From assembly GCA_964017185.1 (NCBI GenBank), contig OZ024873.1:45246760-45310759 (forward strand): DNA of 64,000 nt, written 5' to 3'. The position numbers and the translations under genes are program-made. The notes beneath the pieces were generated by a model. That model was given only the letters and a program-made list of their open reading frames with translations. It was not told the DNA's origin and did not search any database. This DNA comes from Rugalucina vietnamica. Its lineage: Eukaryota; Mollusca; Bivalvia; Lucinida; Lucinidae. Shown piece after piece: positions 52,001 to 58,000 of this stretch (position 1 is the first letter of the stretch; the number at the start of each line of letters is the position of its first letter).

Positions 52001-55000
52001 ACACAGCATTGGCTTGACAGTTATCATACACTCTGAAATGGATCAGGAACTTATGCACCAGTCATTTGTAACCCCCCCCCCACACACACACACACACAGC
52101 ATTGGCTTGACAGTTATCATACACTCTGAAATGGATCAGGAACTTATGCACCAGTCATTTGTAACCAAGCCCCCACCCCCCCCCCCCACACACACACAGC
52201 ATTCGCTTGACAGTTATCATACACTCTGAAATGGATCAGGAACTTATGCACCAGTCATTTGTAACCAAGCCCCCACCCCCCCCCCCCAACACACACACAC
52301 AGCATTGGCTTGACAGTTATCATACACTCTGAAATGGATCAGGAACTTATGCACCAGTCATTTGTAACCACGCCCCCACCCCCCCCCCCCCCACACACAC
52401 ACACAGCATTGGCTTGACAGTTATCATACACTCTGAAATGGATCAGGAACTTATGCACCAGTCATTTGTAACCACGCCCCACCCCCCCCCACCCCACACA
52501 CACAGCATTGGCTTGACAGTTATCATACACTCTGAAATGGATCAGGAACTTATGCACCAGTCATTTGTAACCTCCCCACCCCCCCACACACACAACATTG
52601 GCTTGACAGTTATCATACACTCTGAAATGGATCAGGAACTTATGCACCAGTCATTTGTAACCACCCCTCCCCCCCCCCCACACACACAGCATTGGCTTGA
52701 CAGTTATCATACACTCTGAAATGGATCAGGAACTTATGCACCAGTCATTTGTAACCACACCCCCACCCCCCCCCACACACACAGCATTGGCTTGACAGTT
52801 ATCATACACTCTGAAATGGATCAGGAACTTATGCACCAGTCATTTGTAACCACGCCCCCCCCCCACACACACACAGCATTGGCTTGACAGTTATCATACA
52901 CTCTGAAATGGATCAGGAACTTATCCACCAGTCATTTGTAACCACACCCCCACCCCCCCCCCACACACACAGCATTGGCTTGACAGTTATCATACTCTCT
53001 GAAATGGATCAGGAACTTATGCACCAGTCATTTGTAACCACGCCCCCACCCCCCACCCCCCCCCACACACACAGCATTGGCTTGACAGTTATCATACACT
53101 CTGAAATGGATCAGGAACTTATGCATCAGTCATTTGTAACCACGCCCCCACCCCCCACCCCCCCCCCCACACACACACACAGCATTGGCTTGACAGTTAT
53201 CATACACTCTGAAATGGATCAGGAACTTATGCACCAGTCATCATTTGTAAACACACCCCACCCCCCCCCCCACACACACAGCATTGGCTTGACAGTTATC
53301 ATACACTCTGAAATGGATCAGGAACTTATGCACCAGTCATTTGTAACCACGCCCCCACCCCCCAACCCCCCCCCCCCCCCACACACACAGCATTGGCTTG
53401 ACAGTTATCATACACTCTGAAATGGATCAGGAACTTATGCACCAGTCATTTGTAAGCACGCCCCCACCCCCCACCCCCCACCCCCCCACACACACTGGCA
53501 TTGGCTTGACAGTTATCATACACTCTGAAATGGATCAGGAACTTATGCACCAGTCATTTGTAACCACGCCCCCACCCCCCACCCCCACCCCCCCCACACA
53601 CACACACAGCATTGGCTTGACAGTTATCATACACTCTGAAATGGATCAGGAACTTATGCACCAGTCATTTGTAACCACGCCCCCACCCCCCACCCCCCCC
53701 CACACACACACAGCATTGGCTTGACAGTTATCATACACTCTGAAATGGATCAGGAACTTATGCACCAGTCATTTGTAACCACGCCCCCACCCCCACCCCC
53801 CCCACACACACAGCATTGGCTTGACAGTTATCATACACTCTGAAATGGATCAGGAACTTATGCACCAGTCATTTGTAACCACACCCCCAAGCCCCCCCCA
53901 CACACACAGCATTGGCTTGACAGTTATCATACACTCTGAAATGGATCAGGAACTTATGCACCAGTCATTTGTAACCACGCCCCCACCCCCCACCCCCCCC
54001 CCCCCCACACACACACAGCATTGGCTTGACAGTTATCATACACTCTGAAATGGATCAGGAACTTATGCACCAGTCATTTGTAACCACGCCCCCAACCCCC
54101 CCCCCCCTTACACACACACCATTGGCTTGACAGTTATCATACACTCTGAAATGGATCAGGAACTTATGCACCAGTCATTTGTAACCACACCCCCACCACC
54201 CCCCCACACACACAGCATTGGCTTGACAGTTATCATACACTCTGAAATGGATCAGGAACTTATGCACCAGTCATTTGTAACCACGCCCCCACCCCCCCCC
54301 ACACACAGCATTGGCTTGACAGTTATCATATACTCTGAAATGGATCAGGAACTTATGCACCAGTCATTTGTAACCACACCCCCACCCCCCCACACACACA
54401 GCATTGGCTTGACAGTTATCATACACTCTGAAATGGATCAGGAACTTATGCACCAGTCATTTGTAACCACACCCCCACCCCCCCCCCCACACACACACAC
54501 ACACAGCATTGGCTTGACAGTTATCATACACTCTGAAATGGATCAGGAACTTATGCACCAGTCATTTGTAACCACACCCCCACTCCCCCACCCCCCACAC
54601 ACACAGCATTGGCTTGACAGTTATCATACACTCTGAAATGGATCAGGAACTTATGCACCAGTCATTTGTAACCACGCCCCCACCCCCCCACCCCCCCCCA
54701 CCCCACACACACAGCATTGGCTTGACAGTTATCATACACTCTGAAATGGATCAGGAACTTATGCACCAGTCATTTGTAACCACGCCCCCACCCCCCACCC
54801 CCCCCCCACACACACAGCATTGGCTTGACAGTTATCATACACTCTGAAATGGATCAGGAACTTATGCACCAGTCATTTGTAACCACACCCCAAATATGGG
54901 GGCATGGTTACAAATGACTAGTGCATTAAAGCAAGAATGTATCATGATTAATGCTTTAGGTAAATTATAAAATCCAAAAGCATTTTCCATATTTCAGTGC

Positions 55001-58000
55001 TAATCCAATAGATTGATACATTATACTGTAAAAATTTATAGGCAGCAATGACTTTAATGCAAATATTCTCTACAATAAATGTTTTGGTGACTTCACCATG
55101 TGAGTACTAGAACAATAAGGTAAATAGGGGGTAAAATTGCAAAAGAATATGCTAAACTCAAATTTCTGACATCTCGTGTCCAGTATGGAGCAAACTGAGC
55201 AACAGAGATTAATTTGTCTTATAAGTGAGCCTGTGAGTGAGAAAACCAACAATTTGGATTGCGACCAGGTCCGACACAAACCAGGCTGTACAGTCACAGA
55301 AGATGGTTAGAGGCTGGAAATTTTGGATTTAGAAAGTAGAGGAATTGTTCTATCCGTGTGGTGAAAACAAAGGCAATCTGATCAGCTTCGCAGTTACTGC
55401 AAAGTTGATCAGCTTCGCAGTTACTGCGAAGCTGATCTGCGCCTTTGTTTTCGCCTATGCAGATTGTTGGTTTTCCAACATGGAGGCTCAAGTACAAGTA
55501 TTTACCTTTGGAATGTATCTGAGAGCAGAGCAATGAAGAGATTCAGGCACAGAATAGCTGATAATGCCAACCAGGATACCACCAGGATATAGGTCATCAC
55601 ACTGTCCACCTCTAACATTGTCTAATAGAATAAAAAAATTAACATTATTATCTAGAGCAAATTTGACAAAATCTCTGCTTTATAGACATTTGTCAAAGAC
55701 ATTTTGACGTTCCATGAGCTTTCTAAGTAATTGAGGTAGATGAGTTATAATAAATTATTTCAATTGTCATAACTATATCAGTTAAATGTTACTGAACAAA
55801 CAAATGCAAACCAACAAAAATACACCTTATCTCAAAGTATGGTACTGAATATAAAGGCCTTGAATGCACCTTTCTGCAACTTTGAAAAAGGACTGACCAG
55901 GAAACATCTTTGTAAATGTTTTGAACGAATGCCTTCTGCATGGAACTTTTTCATTTATTTTGCAGAAAAGATTTTTGTCCTTCACTTTTTTTTATCACTT
56001 TCAATATCAAGACTATCTAAGACTTACAGGCAGAGGGTATTCATCTACAAGGGTCATTCTATACAGTGTGAACAGAGTTTCTCCAAAGTTATTAAACTCA
56101 TCTATAGTTATCTCAGTCCTGTTGGGGTCGCCAACACTATCCGCAGGGTATTTGTTACCACCAAATATCATCCAGTATGCACAGACTGAAAACATGGACA
56201 ACAGTCATACAATGTGTAAAAGTTGTTGAACTCTTCAATAGTTATCTTTAATTCTGTTGGGATCTCCTACACTGTCAGGTTATTTGGTACTGCTGAATGT
56301 CATCCAGTACACAGACTGAAACTAGAATTGTCAGAGGATCTGACTATAGCCCCACTTCTGAGCTTTCTTCTAGGGTGAGAAAAACAATGACAGGTAACAA
56401 TCCCAAGCTAGATCTTGTTAATGTTGATACATGTAAAAAGATTGGTAAGATTCTGTCAATTCGTTCTCAAGATATTGAGCGTAAACAAAATTCCGACGTC
56501 AATCGAGGGCCGTAACTCATTCAAAATTTTGCGAAAAATGATAGGCAACAATCTCAAGCTAGATCTTGTCAATGTTGATGAGCATACAAATTTTGGTTAA
56601 ATTCTGTCAATTTGTTCTCAAGATATTGAGCAGAAACAAAATTCTGATGTCAATCAAGGGCCATAACTCTGTCAAAATTTGCAAAAAATGATTGGCAACA
56701 ATACCAAGCTAGATTTTGGCAATGCTGATGTGCATACAAAATTTGGACAGATTCTGTCAATTTGTTCTCAAGATATTGAGCGGAAACGAAATTCTGATGT
56801 CAATCAAGGGCTGTAACTCCGTCAAAATTCGGCAAAAAATGACGGACAACAATCCCAAGCGAGATCTTTTCAATGTTGGTGTGCATACAAAATTTTGTTA
56901 GATTCTGTCAATTCATTCTCAAGATATTGAGCGGAAATGAAATTATGACGTCAATCAAGGGCTGTAACTCTGTCAAAATTTTGCAAAAAAATGATGTGCT
57001 ACAATCCCAAGCTAGATCTTGTCAATGTTGATGTGCACACAAAATTTGGTCAGATTCTGTCAATTCGTTCTCAAGATATTGATCGGAAACGAATTTCCGA
57101 CGTCAATCAAGGACCATAACTCAATTAAAATTTTGAAAAATGACGGGCAACAATCCCAAGCTAGATCATGTCAATGTTGATGTGCATACAACATTTGGTC
57201 AGATTCTGTCCATTTGCTCTCAAGATATTGAGCGGAAACGAAATTCTGATGTCAATATAGGGCCATCCAAGGGCAATAACTCTTCCGAAAATTTGGGGAA
57301 ACTGACTTGCATTAATACATAAGTAGATATTGTCAATATTGATGCATATGCCATTTGGTTAGAGTCTAACAACTGGTTCTCAAGTTATGAGTGATAACAG
57401 AATTATGGACGGAATAACGGAACGACGGAAGGACAGGATGAATCCAGTATAGCCCCACTTTTTCAAAGCGGGGCTATAATAACATTTCTCCAAAGTTGTT
57501 GAACTCTTCAATAGTTAATTTTATTGTTGGGAACTCTGATAGGTGCTTGTTGCTACTACAGATCACACAGAATGCACAGACTGAAAATACCATGATTAGA
57601 AATCTGTACACAAATTATAGTATGAGAAATCTAATACATGATAAACAGGTTTGATATGGAAATTTTGACATTTAATATAGAGATCAAAAAATGATTTTGT
57701 CATTCATTAACATTTGCTAGGTCCCGAGGGGGTGTTGAAAACCGAGGGCGTAGCCCGAGGTTTTCAACACTCCCCGAGGGACCTAGCGAATGTTATGAAT
57801 GACAAAATCAATTTATTGCTATTATTGCATAAAGTCTGCACAAACGAAAGAAATAATGGTGTACGGTACTATATTTTACAGCCTCATCACATTTTCATAC
57901 ATGTAAAAGCTTTCATCTTTATGCTCACTAGTAAATTTTATCCGTCTCAACGTACATGTAGCAGTAAGATGATTGCGGCGATGAAGACAAATAAGACACA

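Noticed and set aside
48434-54847. Series of plus-strand open frames with repeated VIIHSEMDQELMHQSFVTTPPPP as a repetitive secreted or surface protein
   Set aside because: They are the antisense of the splice-acceptor minisatellite; open only because the unit lacks stops on this strand, with start/stop positions set by C-run length. No signal peptide or splice support.
48352-54885. Array as a chain of recursive (ratchet) splice sites
   Set aside because: Ratchet points need an acceptor immediately followed by a donor (CAG|GTRAGT). Here CAG is followed by AGTGTATG, with no donor at the junction.
48321-54891. CRISPR-like array (regular repeats with variable spacers)
   Set aside because: The variable parts are C and CA homopolymer runs, units are ~71 bp conserved, and the setting is a eukaryotic intron with no cas genes.
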